64,000 bases of DNA from the NCBI GenBank assembly GCA_031292275.1, contig JARLHL010000023.1, positions 59,161 to 123,160 of the forward strand. The letters run 5' to 3'. A program made the position numbers and the translations under genes. A model generated the notes under the pieces. It did no database searches, was not told the origin of the DNA, and saw only the letters and a program-made list of their open reading frames with translations. Of this stretch, positions 9,406 to 18,396 are shown one piece after another (positions within the stretch are counted from its first letter, which is position 1; every line of letters starts with the position of its first letter). Origin of the DNA: Desulfocapsaceae bacterium (GTDB taxonomy: Bacteria; Desulfobacterota; Desulfobulbia; Desulfobulbales; Desulfocapsaceae).

Positions 9406-10347
9406 ATGCATCAGAAATTACAAGTCGGCAACAGGACAATCAGCCCAATTGACTGGGAGATGACACCGGATTTGAGTTTCGGCACCTATGAGTCATGGGG
9501 GGGGCGCGAGCGGGTCAGGAATAATGATGAGCGCATCTATTACTTTTTTGTCGATGCCTGGGGGAAAAAGCCCAAGGTCTGCCTGATGGAAAGAGGCATC
9601 AAGCACGCGAAGGTGCTGGCCGAAATCGAGGCTCCGGCGGATATGGTCAACCGATGCGTCAACAGCCAGGGAAGCAGCCATCGTCGGGAGAGAAGCTTTG
9701 CTATTGACGAGGCCATAAAGACATGGCTGATCGAGACCGTTCTCGATGGTGGCGACAATACATTCGTCCGCCCCATTGTCGACGACACAAACGCCGAAGA
9801 CATGGGGCCGGATCTGCCGATGGTTGGAACGGAACCATTTGCCTCCAAGGTGTGCACACTGCCGTCGGAGCCCGCGATCATCAGTGAGGAGCAGGCCGTA
9901 GAGATCATCACTCGGGAAGGCTTCTTCGACACCTTCCTCAATAACCAGAGCCGTGGATTTCAAAATGCGCTGGCCAGGACCCAGGAACCGCAGGTGGTGG
10001 TTGATGAAAGGACAGGGCTCATGTGGCAGCGAGGCGGAATCGATATCACCTCCATCCGCACCATGCAGCAGCGGATCAAGGACCTGAACACCCGAGATTT
10101 CGCAGGGTTCAACGACTGGCGTCTGCCGACCCTGGAAGAGGCCATGTCCCTGCTTGAACCTCTCGAGAATGCCAAAGGCTTACACCTTCATCCCTGCTTT
10201 TCCAAGGACCAGCCCTTTATCTTCGTGGCCGCGCAGCGCAAACCGGGCGGATACTGGTTTGTCGATTTCAAGCATGGCCGCGCCTTCTTCTCCTCCGGAA
10301 CCATCCCGGGAGGGTTCGGCAGGCTGGTCAGGACCATGACCTCATGA
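9406..10347 (+). CDS. DUF1566 (Lcl C-terminal) domain protein
   Basis: A 313-residue protein. The C-terminal half is a DUF1566 domain: VDERTGLMWQRGG, FAGFNDWRLPTLEEAMSLL and a final GGYWFVDFKHGRAFFSSG, the usual pattern of this C-type-lectin-like fold common in Deltaproteobacteria. The N-terminal 150 residues are not recognised. No signal peptide is seen. The ATG at 9406 has AAGGAG six bases upstream; a further ATG eight codons earlier lacks a site. The stop overlaps the next gene's start (ATGA), so it is translationally coupled to the TIGR01777 epimerase. Function unknown. Confidence 0.8.
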   Translation: MHQKLQVGNRTISPIDWEMTPDLSFGTYESWGGRERVRNNDERIYYFFVDAWGKKPKVCLMERGIKHAKVLAEIEAPADMVNRCVNSQGSSHRRERSFAIDEAIKTWLIETVLDGGDNTFVRPIVDDTNAEDMGPDLPMVGTEPFASKVCTLPSEPAIISEEQAVEIITREGFFDTFLNNQSRGFQNALARTQEPQVVVDERTGLMWQRGGIDITSIRTMQQRIKDLNTRDFAGFNDWRLPTLEEAMSLLEPLENAKGLHLHPCFSKDQPFIFVAAQRKPGGYWFVDFKHGRAFFSSGTIPGGFGRLVRTMTS

Positions 10348-11246
10348 AATTTCTGATCACCGGAGGAACCGGTTTTATCGGTTCGACCCTGACCAGGCGC
10401 CTGTTGGCCGAAGGCCATCAGGTGACCACCACATCCAGCCATGACTATCCGGCCAAGGAGGGCCACCCCGGCCTGACCCGCCTCGCGGCCGATACCACCA
10501 TGCCCGGAAGCTGGCAGGAGAAGGTGCGGGAGCAGGATGTCCTGATCAATCTGGCCGGCCGTTCGGTTTTTCATCTCTGGACGGCGGACTACAAAAAACA
10601 GATTCGCGACAGCAGGATCCTGACTACCAGAAATCTGATCGAGGCCCTGCCCGAGACCGGCAACACCATTCTCTTCAGTGCCTCAGCCGCAGGATTTTAC
10701 GGGGATGGCGGCGATCACGACAAGGACGAGGCCTCTGACTGCGGCAACGGATTCCTGGCAGAGGTCTGCCGGGAATGGGAGATGGAAGCGGGATGGGCCC
10801 GACGCAGGGGGGCAAGGGTGGTGATCATGCGGTTCGGCGTCATTCTGGGGGCAGGCGGCGGGGCCATCGCCACCATGAAGAGGCCCTTTGCGATGGGGCT
10901 CGGAGGTCCCATCGGCAGCGGGCAGCAGTGGTTTCCCTGGTTCCATGTCGAAGATCTGATTCAGGCCTTCTTTTTCCTGCTGCGCCGGCCGGACCTTCAT
11001 GGAATCTACAATTTCACCGCCCCGGGCCTGGTCCGCCAGAAGGACTTTGCCCGGGCCTTGGGCGAAGTCCTGCACCGGCCGGCCATCATGCCGACGCCGG
11101 CCCTGATGATGAAACTCCTGCTTGGTGATTTCGGCAGATCCCTGCTCCAAGGGCAAAGGGCCATCCCCAGAGCCCTGTCAAACATGGGCTATCGCTTTGT
11201 CTTCCCGGAACTGAGCCCAGCACTGCGGGAGATTTTCTGTGGCTAA
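10344..11246 (+). CDS. TIGR01777-family NAD(P)-dependent epimerase-like protein
   Basis: A 300-residue member of the extended short-chain dehydrogenase family, as in E. coli YfcH and plant SULA. It starts with the dinucleotide-binding loop ITGGTGFIG (5-13) and has the family marks NLAGRSVF, SRILTTRNLIEAL, SASAAGFYGD and the C-terminal PAIMPTPALMMKLLLGDF. Substrate is unknown for this family. The start ATG overlaps the stop of the DUF1566 gene and its own end overlaps the next gene by eight bases, so the three form an operon. The next gene carries a second copy of the same domain. Confidence 0.88.
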   Translation: MKFLITGGTGFIGSTLTRRLLAEGHQVTTTSSHDYPAKEGHPGLTRLAADTTMPGSWQEKVREQDVLINLAGRSVFHLWTADYKKQIRDSRILTTRNLIEALPETGNTILFSASAAGFYGDGGDHDKDEASDCGNGFLAEVCREWEMEAGWARRRGARVVIMRFGVILGAGGGAIATMKRPFAMGLGGPIGSGQQWFPWFHVEDLIQAFFFLLRRPDLHGIYNFTAPGLVRQKDFARALGEVLHRPAIMPTPALMMKLLLGDFGRSLLQGQRAIPRALSNMGYRFVFPELSPALREIFCG

Positions 11247-12621
11247 ATCCGATACCTTTGTCTTCCAGTCCTCTTTTCCGTGCTCGGCCCGAGATCTCTA
11301 CGACTGGCACGCCAGGCCCGGTGCCCTGGAACGCCTGATCCCGCCCTGGGAGAAGACTTCCGTGATATCCAGGCAAGGCGGCATCGCCCCCGGCGGCAGG
11401 GCGGAAATTCGGCTGCACGTGGGGCCTTTTCCCTACCGATGGATAGCCAGTCATGTGGATGATATTCCGGGCGTCATGTTCCGCGACATCCAGGAAAAGG
11501 GTCCCTTCGCCTCCTGGACCCATACCCACAATTTCAATGATACCGCCGATGGCGCTCAGCTTGAAGACCGCGTAGAGTTCAGCCTGCCGGGACATGCCCT
11601 CCTCCCCGGATGGGTGAAAGGCCGGATCCATCGACTTCTGGAGAGGATTTTTCGTTACCGGCATGCCCTGCTCCGAGAGGATCTGGCTCTCCACGCCTCC
11701 TGCAGCCGCACCCCTCTGCGTATTCTGGTAACGGGGGCAAGCGGCGTTCTGGGTCGCGCCCTGCTGCCCCTTCTGAGCACCGGAGGACACCAGGTCTGGA
11801 CCCTGGTTCGCCGCCGTCCTGCCCCGGACAGCAATGAAATCTACTGGGACCCCGCGGGCGGGGTCATCGACGCCTGGGCCCTGCCTGAACTGGACGGGGT
11901 AATCCATCTGGCCGGGGAGTATATCGGCCTGGGCCGCTGGTCAGCGGCAAAGAAGCAGAAAGTAATCAACAGCCGCGTCTTGGGCACTGCCCTGCTGGCC
12001 AATACTCTTGCCGCAATGCCGGTCCCGCCAAAAGTCTTTCTCAGCGCCTCTGCCGTCGGCTTCTACGGGGAGAACAGCAGACAGGAACTTGAGGAAGATG
12101 CAGCGGCAGGAAGCCATTTCATCTCCCATATCTGCAATCTCTGGGAAAAATCGGCGAATCCTGCCCGGGAGGCGGGAATCCGGACAGTGCTGATGCGCAT
12201 CGGCATAGTCCTGACTCCGCGGGGAGGTGCCCTGAAACAGCTTCTCGGGGCCTCGCCCGGCGGCTTTTTCAGGTCTTTTGGCGAGGGCAGGCAGTATGTA
12301 AGCTGGATCGGCCTGGACGACGCCATCGGGGCAATGCTGCACTGCCTGGTCAATCCGTCCCTGTGCGGGCCGGTGAACATCGCGGCTCCTTATCCCGTGA
12401 CCAACAGGGAGATGATGCAGACGGTGGCCAAGGTGCTGCACCGTCCGCTTCTCCCGCCCCTGCCGGCATGGTTCCTCAAAGCCCTCTATGGACAGATGGC
12501 CACGGAAATACTGCTCTCGGGCTGCCATGTCTCGGTGGCAAAACTTACGGCCTCAGGTTTCAATTTCCGAGACCCGGCAATGGAAGGGCTGCTGCGCCGT
12601 CAGTTATGCCGGGATTTTTAG
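11239..12621 (+). CDS. SRPBCC (START-like) domain fused to a TIGR01777 epimerase
   Basis: A 460-residue fusion. Residues 1-150 form a SRPBCC/polyketide-cyclase-like ligand-binding domain (FQSSFPCSARDLYDWHARP, then GPFPYRWIASH and FNDTADGAQLEDRVEF). Residues about 157-460 form a TIGR01777 epimerase with ILVTGASGVLGRALLPLL, HLAGEYIGLGRWS, LSASAVGFYGE and PLLPPLPAWFLKALYGQMA. The start is a GTG with GGGAG eight bases upstream, overlapping the previous gene. The same fusion is known from other bacteria as a predicted sugar-nucleotide epimerase with cell-division-inhibitor annotation, but its reaction is unknown. The SRPBCC domain may hold a hydrophobic ligand for the oxidoreductase half. Confidence 0.88.
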   Translation: MAKSDTFVFQSSFPCSARDLYDWHARPGALERLIPPWEKTSVISRQGGIAPGGRAEIRLHVGPFPYRWIASHVDDIPGVMFRDIQEKGPFASWTHTHNFNDTADGAQLEDRVEFSLPGHALLPGWVKGRIHRLLERIFRYRHALLREDLALHASCSRTPLRILVTGASGVLGRALLPLLSTGGHQVWTLVRRRPAPDSNEIYWDPAGGVIDAWALPELDGVIHLAGEYIGLGRWSAAKKQKVINSRVLGTALLANTLAAMPVPPKVFLSASAVGFYGENSRQELEEDAAAGSHFISHICNLWEKSANPAREAGIRTVLMRIGIVLTPRGGALKQLLGASPGGFFRSFGEGRQYVSWIGLDDAIGAMLHCLVNPSLCGPVNIAAPYPVTNREMMQTVAKVLHRPLLPPLPAWFLKALYGQMATEILLSGCHVSVAKLTASGFNFRDPAMEGLLRRQLCRDF

Positions 12622-12646
12622 CATTGCACATCAGGAGGAAGAATCA

Positions 12647-13777
12647 GTGAGCCGGAATTTCAAGGTCATACTGCTTGTGATAATGGGGACGGCCCTGGCC
12701 TGCGGATTCCTGCATCATATTGTCCCCCCCGAGGTCCTGAATTTCGAACGCCTGCACATCTTCCTCTTCAACCTGTGCAGCGGCGGCACCACCCTCATCT
12801 ATTTTACCGAAGACCGTCCGTATCTGTCTCGGCAGGCCTGTGTTTTTCTGGCGCTGTCGCTGGCCTTCTCCATCTGCGCCTTCATGCAGTGGTATGCTCT
12901 CACTCTTGTCCTGCCGCTGCTCCTGGCCATCATCGTCGAGCGGGTCCGGATCGCCCATTTCGGAAGCTGTATCCCCAGAGGCCTCTTTTCAGTACGGGAG
13001 ACGGTCTCCCGCAAGTTTCACCAGGCGGCGCTGCTCTGCCTGTCGCTGGGCCTGATACAGTCGTCTCTGGTAGTCCTCAACAACGTCTATACCCACTGGC
13101 TACTGCTGGATAAGCTGAAACTGGATACCTTTTTCCTCGGATTTTCATTTCCCCTTTCTCTGATCAGCATGTCGGTGATCTTCGCCCTGATGAACAAGGA
13201 GGTATCACCGATTACAAAATTCCTGCAGGAATCAGCGTTCTGGATCATTAATCTCGGAGTCATCCTCTTCTTTCTCTTCATCCTGGCCCATCTCTTTCTG
13301 CCCCAGGCTGGAGTAGCTATCCTCCTGTTTGTGACCGTTGGGCTCATCCTGGATCTCTTCTGGCGTCACGGAATCGGCCTCCAGCAAAAGGCCTTCCTGA
13401 CCTCGGGCATCATGTTTCTGCTCATCACCTCCATAACCGGCATCATCTATATTTTGCTGGCCTTTTCACCGAGTTATGATCCCCAGCAGACCCTGCCGCT
13501 GCTGCGGCTGCACGCCTTCACAGCTCTTTACGGCTGGAATCTGAGCGGCATGGTGGTCATCATCCGCCGCCGGGATTTTCCGATACGGCTGCACTCGCAG
13601 AAGGTCATCCTCCTCCACTGGCTGACGGTACTTATTCTCTGCCCGCTGGGATATTTTTTTCCCTTTGCCGCAATCCTGGCCGTGCTGGCCTATATCCGGC
13701 TGCTGCACGTCCTGCTCTTCAACGATGGCAGCATCGATAGGACCTTCGTCTCGGCCGAGGACCGCGCCCTGGGCTGA
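12647..13777 (+). CDS. Polytopic membrane protein of unknown function
   Basis: A 376-residue integral membrane protein with about ten to twelve hydrophobic segments from the first residues (VILLVIMGTALACGF) to the last (AILAVLAYIRLL). The start is GTG with AGGAGGAAG at ideal distance; the frame is open further upstream but overlaps the previous gene without a ribosome site. A segment LRLHAFTALYGWNLSGMV has the His plus Gly-Trp pattern found in haem-copper-oxidase- and NnrS-like membrane proteins, but other expected histidines are not evident, so no family is assigned. It follows the epimerase operon by 25 bases and is probably part of it. Confidence 0.7.
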   Translation: MSRNFKVILLVIMGTALACGFLHHIVPPEVLNFERLHIFLFNLCSGGTTLIYFTEDRPYLSRQACVFLALSLAFSICAFMQWYALTLVLPLLLAIIVERVRIAHFGSCIPRGLFSVRETVSRKFHQAALLCLSLGLIQSSLVVLNNVYTHWLLLDKLKLDTFFLGFSFPLSLISMSVIFALMNKEVSPITKFLQESAFWIINLGVILFFLFILAHLFLPQAGVAILLFVTVGLILDLFWRHGIGLQQKAFLTSGIMFLLITSITGIIYILLAFSPSYDPQQTLPLLRLHAFTALYGWNLSGMVVIIRRRDFPIRLHSQKVILLHWLTVLILCPLGYFFPFAAILAVLAYIRLLHVLLFNDGSIDRTFVSAEDRALG

Positions 13778-13941
13778 TCGTCGTCGCCTCCGAAGAGGGT
13801 CCCGCAGGGAGATTGGCCCTTAAGATCAGGATTTCCTTTTCTTCCAGAGCCTAGTCTGCTACATACTCAATATCGTCAGGCGAGGAAGACAGTCTCCGGC
13901 CAGCGCAAGGCTCTCATATTCTTACTTAGGGAGGAAAGGAC

Positions 13942-14070
13942 ATGGCAGAGAAAAAACAGCAAGCAGCGGCAGAGAGGAACCAATCGGCACCGGACGGGTT
14001 TCTGGTGACCCTGGTCAAGAGGCTTCTCGGGTTGAATTTTCTCAACTACGGAGGAAGAAAGGATTTTTAA
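13942..14070 (+). CDS. Small protein, 42 aa
   Basis: A short frame with an excellent start: GGGAGGAAAGGAC leading directly to ATG. The product begins with a charged, Gln/Ala-rich stretch (MAEKKQQAAAERNQ), then an amphipathic helix-like segment (FLVTLVKRLLGLNFLNYGG) and a basic end. That layout suits a small membrane-surface or assembly-associated peptide. It lies 164 bases after the polytopic membrane protein in the same direction and ends against a convergent inverted repeat. No family recognised. Confidence 0.6.
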   Translation: MAEKKQQAAAERNQSAPDGFLVTLVKRLLGLNFLNYGGRKDF

Positions 14071-14078
14071 ACAGAGAT

Positions 14079-14117
14079 CCGCCAGCCGGGCGGACAAGGA
14101 CATGGCCTGGCTGGCGG
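14079..14117. terminator. Inverted repeat between convergent genes, possible terminator
   Basis: A perfect 9-base inverted repeat (CCGCCAGCC and GGCTGGCGG) with a 21-base loop lies in the 72 bases between the convergent 42-aa gene and the DUF748 gene. It has no T-run, so it would be a weak or factor-assisted bidirectional terminator at best. Confidence 0.35.
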
Positions 14118-14142
14118 TTATCGAGGAATCAGGAGCAGCATT

Positions 14143-17100
14143 CTACAGGACATCCAGGGACAGTGACGCGGAAGGATGCTCGTCGCCGGAGAGGGCCTCG
14201 GGATCTTTGCTGCTCACCTTATCCTTGGGCACCTGGGCCTCTCCTTCCAGATTGGCGGCAATGGCCTGGGCCCGACTCTGGGCCAACTGCTGGTAAGTCT
14301 GATCGGGGATCTTCTCTCCGTCAACCAGTCGGCTGTTCAGCTCTTTCGCCCAGGCGACACTCTGCTGAGGACTCTTTCCCCCCGGGATGAACCTGTACAG
14401 TTTCAGACCTTCATCCTTGGCCGGGGCTGCCTCCGCACCTTTTGCGTCAGGAGATTCAGCGGCCAGCGGCTTTATCGTTCCCTCCTTAAGCCCCTTCTCA
14501 AGATCATTCATTGCATCCCTTCCAAAACGTTCTTTGTACAGCTTTTCCAGGGCGCTTTGAGTGCCGGAGTCGGTGAAATCCAGCGGCACCGGCTTATTGC
14601 CGGGACCGAGTTTGGTCCCAAGCCGGGCGGCAACCGCCATGCGTATGCCGAGATCCTTTAACTCCCTGCCATCGACCTCAGGGCTGTAGCGCCCCTGAAT
14701 GACCAGTTTAAGCTGCGGCCGGTTCTTCAGGGCCTCGGCAAGTTTCTGGAGCTTTTCCTTCTCAGGAGGAAGCAGTTCGGCACTTCCCGGATCGAATTCA
14801 ACCGCATCAAATTTCTCCGTATCCCCGCCGAACATGCTGCCCAGCAGGTGAAAGGGCGCCGTTACCGCCTTGGTGATCAGATTCGTGACCATGGTCCAGA
14901 TCAGCGGCCCGATGCTGAACTGGGGATCGTCCAGGTCCCCGGTCACCGGAAGGCCGATATCTATTCTGCCATTGGAATCCTTCAGAAGCGCGATGGCCAG
15001 ATCCAGCGGCAGGTTGGCGGCTCCAGGCTCATCAACCTGTTGCCCCAGAACAAAATTATCGATGATGATCTTATTATTTCCAATCATCTTCCCTTCTTTA
15101 ATCGTATACTTGAGATCTGCTGAAAACTTCCCGGACTCAATTAGGCGACCGGCAAATTTGCCCGAATAGGGAGACATATTCTTCATCTCGATGTTGCGGA
15201 ATACCAGCTCGATATCGGAGTACTGTTTAAATTCGTTGGGGCGCAGGGTGCCATTGATCTTCGCCATCCCGAACTGGTCTACATGTCCGTCCAGCAGAAT
15301 CTTTGCCTCCGAATCCTTGAGCGATGCAAGGCCGCTGATTGTCCCTTTAAGGTCATGGATGCGGGTGGTAAACCTGGGGCGCAGGCTGAGGTCGGCAAAT
15401 ATTAAGTCTCCGCCTTCCACCAGGATCCTGGAGATATGATAGGCAAAGGCATCCTTCTGGTCCTTTTGTTCCGTTTTTCCAGGGGCCACCGCTTTGGCAG
15501 GCGCCGGAGATGCGAGAGCGGTCCTGGCAACGGGCCGAGCCTGATCTGTTTTCTTTTTCAGGACTTTGTCGAAATTCAAGCTCCTGTCCACACTGATGAT
15601 CAACTCGCCCACCGGCTTTAATATTTTGACCTCCTGGGCCTCAAGGGTATTTGGTGCCAAGGTCGCCTTGAATTTGGGCAGTTGTATCGAACCCCACCGC
15701 AGGTATGTTTTTTTGGAAGCGGAATCGACAAGATTGAGATTATCAAAACTGAAGCTTCCCTGATAGGCCATCTCCTGCGGATCCCCGGGAATTCCATAGC
15801 GCAGGTTTCCCTGGGCGGAAACCGAGGCAGACTGCAGTTTCAAGGTGACAAAAGGATCGATATAGGGCTGCAGCGAGGTGAGGACGACACCTGCCAGACT
15901 GATATCAGCCTCCACGGAGGGGATAAGGGGATTGACGGTGCCGTTGACCTTCACGGTCCCGCCATGTTCCATCTGCAATCCGATGCTGAATCCCATGGGC
16001 GACTTACCGTCCACCTCAGTCAGCTTGACATTGATGCCCTGCAAACCGATCAGAGGCTTATCAGAATGCGTCGTCAAGTCAGTAAATCGTGAGCTAAAGT
16101 CTTCAATTTCAAAGGACTTGACCAAAAACTTCCAGGCAGGAGCAGTATCGGAGACAGGTTTGCCGCCTTGGGCTGCATTACTGTTCGGATCTTGAAGTAC
16201 ACCAGGGGCCGGCTCGACAACCGGGGCCTTTTTTAGACTTTTGGTCTTCTTAGCAACAGGGCCTCTTCCAGGATCGGGAGCCTGTTTTCCGGCAGTCTTT
16301 CCTTTCGAGCCCGATTTCATCTCCCCGGCCGTCTTCGTCCCCTTGGCCTGCTTCATCTCCTTGGCCGGCATGACGGCACCTTTTGGCTCAAACAGCTGCT
16401 GCCAGGCAATCTCTCCTCCGGCATCCCGACCGACATCAAGAGTCCCTTTGCTCAGGGCAATGCGGTCGAAGGTGATCGATCGGGCCGCCAGGTCACAGTC
16501 ACCGCCTTCTATGCTCAGTTTCTCGGTGGCAAATAGCGGTTCCCCGGCCAGAGAGGGAGAAGAAAGGCTTATTCCCTTTATTTCACTTGCAATATTCCGA
16601 ATCGTCATTGTATTTGTACCGGCACCGACTTCCAGACCAGCCTGCAGATGAAGATCAAGGCCGGCAACAACTGCCCTGATTTCGTTTTTTCTGCTTATAT
16701 CATCCAGATCAAAGGCTATATTTTTCAATACAATGGAATCCACCTGCGCCTTGAAGGGAAGAACTGCGGCAGCAGCCGGTGGCGGCGGCTGGTGGGCCGC
16801 ATCCTGCGGGCCGGTTCCGGGACCTGCTGCCGGTGGCGGCGGCTGGTGGGCCGTATCTGGCACCGAGGCCCGAACTATTTTTTCCAGATTGATGTCTCCG
16901 GCATCATCAATCCGAAGATCCACCGCACCTTCCTCAAGCTGTACGGTCCCCACATGCAGTTCCTGACCTGCCAGATCGAATCGCGGCACATCAATACTTA
17001 TTTTATTTAATTTTATCAGTGATTTATCACCATTAAGCAGTTTCAGCGACAGACCTGCGCCCGAGAAGTGAACCCCTTCCAGCGTCAACTGCACCGGGGT

Positions 17101-17889
17101 GGCAGCGGCGTGCAGGCGATACGAAAGGGAGAGATCGATCTGCCCTGCAGGCTGCTCAAGGTTGGTTCTGTCTCGGACAAAATTCCAGATATCGGCAACT
17201 TCTACGCCCTTGAGTGACAGACTCCCTTCTGAGCTGAGCGTATGGAGCGAAAAAGAGCCATCCCACTGGATCAACGCCCCATCCTCTGTCGTGGCAGCAA
17301 GGTGATATGCCGCGTTATAGTCCCTGATGGTCGAGATATTCTGCAGGCTCAGGTCAAGCCCCTGCAGGGTGAATGCAGCAGGCGTACTCTGGCCCTTATC
17401 AACAAGGATAATCTTCCCGCCCTGGATCAGGGCCTTTTGCAGATGGAAGGGAAACAATTTCCCGTCGGGCTTTGCTGGTGCAGGCTGTGGCGCCGCGGGG
17501 GGGACAAGTTTCTCAAAATTGACAGCCCCGTCGGCCTCAATCACCAGATGGATCACCGGCTGCACAAGGTCCATCTCCTTGAGGACCACAGCCCAATGAA
17601 AAAGACTGCTCGGCTTCAGCTTGACAAAGAATTTTTCAAAGGCAGCCAGCGGGGCTCCGTCCGCCTGCTTCAGACTGAACCCGTCAATTTCAAAACTCAG
17701 GGAAAAGGGATTGATTCGAACCCTGTCGATCTCTGCCAGGCAGTGAAGGTCCTGCTGTATGTATTTTGGCGCATACCACCTGATGATCCTTGGAGCAATG
17801 ATGAAACCGACTAGGGCGTATAGCAGGATCGCCGCCACTGAAAGTACCAGGTATTTACTGGTAAGCACCTTTCGTATCGTTGGAGTCAT
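14143..17889 (-). CDS. DUF748 / AsmA-like envelope protein
   Basis: A 1248-residue protein with one N-terminal membrane anchor (YLVLSVAAILLYALVGFIIA, residues 14-33) and a very long periplasmic part of repeated beta-rich segments typical of DUF748/AsmA-clan proteins, now thought to be bridge-like carriers of lipids between inner and outer membrane. Two low-complexity inserts are present: a Pro-rich linker around 350-370 made of a tandem duplication, and a Lys/Ala/Gly-rich linker around 500-570. The last 250 residues contain an OmpA-like pattern (FDPGSAELLPPEKEKLQKLAEAL, then LVIQGRYSPEVDGRELKDLG). Start is an ATG with a poor ribosome site. It is a single gene facing the 42-aa gene. Confidence 0.85.
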   Translation of the reverse strand: MTPTIRKVLTSKYLVLSVAAILLYALVGFIIAPRIIRWYAPKYIQQDLHCLAEIDRVRINPFSLSFEIDGFSLKQADGAPLAAFEKFFVKLKPSSLFHWAVVLKEMDLVQPVIHLVIEADGAVNFEKLVPPAAPQPAPAKPDGKLFPFHLQKALIQGGKIILVDKGQSTPAAFTLQGLDLSLQNISTIRDYNAAYHLAATTEDGALIQWDGSFSLHTLSSEGSLSLKGVEVADIWNFVRDRTNLEQPAGQIDLSLSYRLHAAATPVQLTLEGVHFSGAGLSLKLLNGDKSLIKLNKISIDVPRFDLAGQELHVGTVQLEEGAVDLRIDDAGDINLEKIVRASVPDTAHQPPPPAAGPGTGPQDAAHQPPPPAAAAVLPFKAQVDSIVLKNIAFDLDDISRKNEIRAVVAGLDLHLQAGLEVGAGTNTMTIRNIASEIKGISLSSPSLAGEPLFATEKLSIEGGDCDLAARSITFDRIALSKGTLDVGRDAGGEIAWQQLFEPKGAVMPAKEMKQAKGTKTAGEMKSGSKGKTAGKQAPDPGRGPVAKKTKSLKKAPVVEPAPGVLQDPNSNAAQGGKPVSDTAPAWKFLVKSFEIEDFSSRFTDLTTHSDKPLIGLQGINVKLTEVDGKSPMGFSIGLQMEHGGTVKVNGTVNPLIPSVEADISLAGVVLTSLQPYIDPFVTLKLQSASVSAQGNLRYGIPGDPQEMAYQGSFSFDNLNLVDSASKKTYLRWGSIQLPKFKATLAPNTLEAQEVKILKPVGELIISVDRSLNFDKVLKKKTDQARPVARTALASPAPAKAVAPGKTEQKDQKDAFAYHISRILVEGGDLIFADLSLRPRFTTRIHDLKGTISGLASLKDSEAKILLDGHVDQFGMAKINGTLRPNEFKQYSDIELVFRNIEMKNMSPYSGKFAGRLIESGKFSADLKYTIKEGKMIGNNKIIIDNFVLGQQVDEPGAANLPLDLAIALLKDSNGRIDIGLPVTGDLDDPQFSIGPLIWTMVTNLITKAVTAPFHLLGSMFGGDTEKFDAVEFDPGSAELLPPEKEKLQKLAEALKNRPQLKLVIQGRYSPEVDGRELKDLGIRMAVAARLGTKLGPGNKPVPLDFTDSGTQSALEKLYKERFGRDAMNDLEKGLKEGTIKPLAAESPDAKGAEAAPAKDEGLKLYRFIPGGKSPQQSVAWAKELNSRLVDGEKIPDQTYQQLAQSRAQAIAANLEGEAQVPKDKVSSKDPEALSGDEHPSASLSLDVL
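16775..16853. repeat. 25-base direct repeat inside the DUF748 gene
   Basis: Two identical 25-base copies (16775-16799 and 16829-16853) separated by 29 bases. In the protein they give two copies of the Pro-rich motif HQPPPPAA in a flexible linker, so this is an in-frame internal duplication. Confidence 0.85.
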
Positions 17890-18396
17890 ATCTCAATATG
17901 GTGTTAAAGGTGGACGGATATCAAAATCACATAAGCGAATTCTGACGGCATGCAAAAAAAACCGATTCATTTTCTGGAAGAAAGTCTGCTATTAATAGCA
18001 AAATCCTATCCTTTATTCCAGGAATTAGCAAGTTTTTTCACTCCATCCACCATCCAAACAACGGGCAGCAAATGGACAAATGCGGCGCCTCTTTCCAACT
18101 GAGGAACAGTTAAAACGCTCTCAATTTATGGAAAAGGAAACAGAATCATATCAGGTAAATATCGCAAGGCTGCCAAAAAAAAAACTCCCCTTGCGGCGGT
18201 CCAGGGCAGTCTTTCCCCTTCAGAGAGGCGGCAATACGGGGGACACGAGGCCTGAACCCCCTGGATCAGGATTGCAGATACGTGTTTTTCCGTCCTCCGG
18301 CATGGAGGTGTTTATTTTTCGTTAGAAATGTGTTAGAAAGGGATTTTAAATTGCAGATATAGAAAAATACAAAAAAACAAGATTCGGAATTTCCGC
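17890..18396. other. Intergenic region with possible hairpins
   Basis: About 0.5 kb between divergent genes. A short frame at 18080-18325 (81 codons) has no ribosome binding site and a composition unlike a protein. Near 18293-18320 a hairpin CCTCC-GGCAT-GGAGG is followed by TGTTTATTTTT, which looks like a weak rho-independent terminator for something transcribed rightwards, perhaps a small RNA. A second stem (CCTGA and TCAGG) lies about 35 bases before it. Confidence 0.4.

Noticed and set aside
12488..12646. N-terminal extension of the polytopic membrane protein
   Set aside because: It overlaps the preceding gene and the GTG at 12647 has a perfect ribosome site.
18080..18325. 81-codon frame upstream of the CPBP gene
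   Set aside because: No ribosome site, low-complexity basic sequence; the region is better described as hairpin-containing non-coding DNA.
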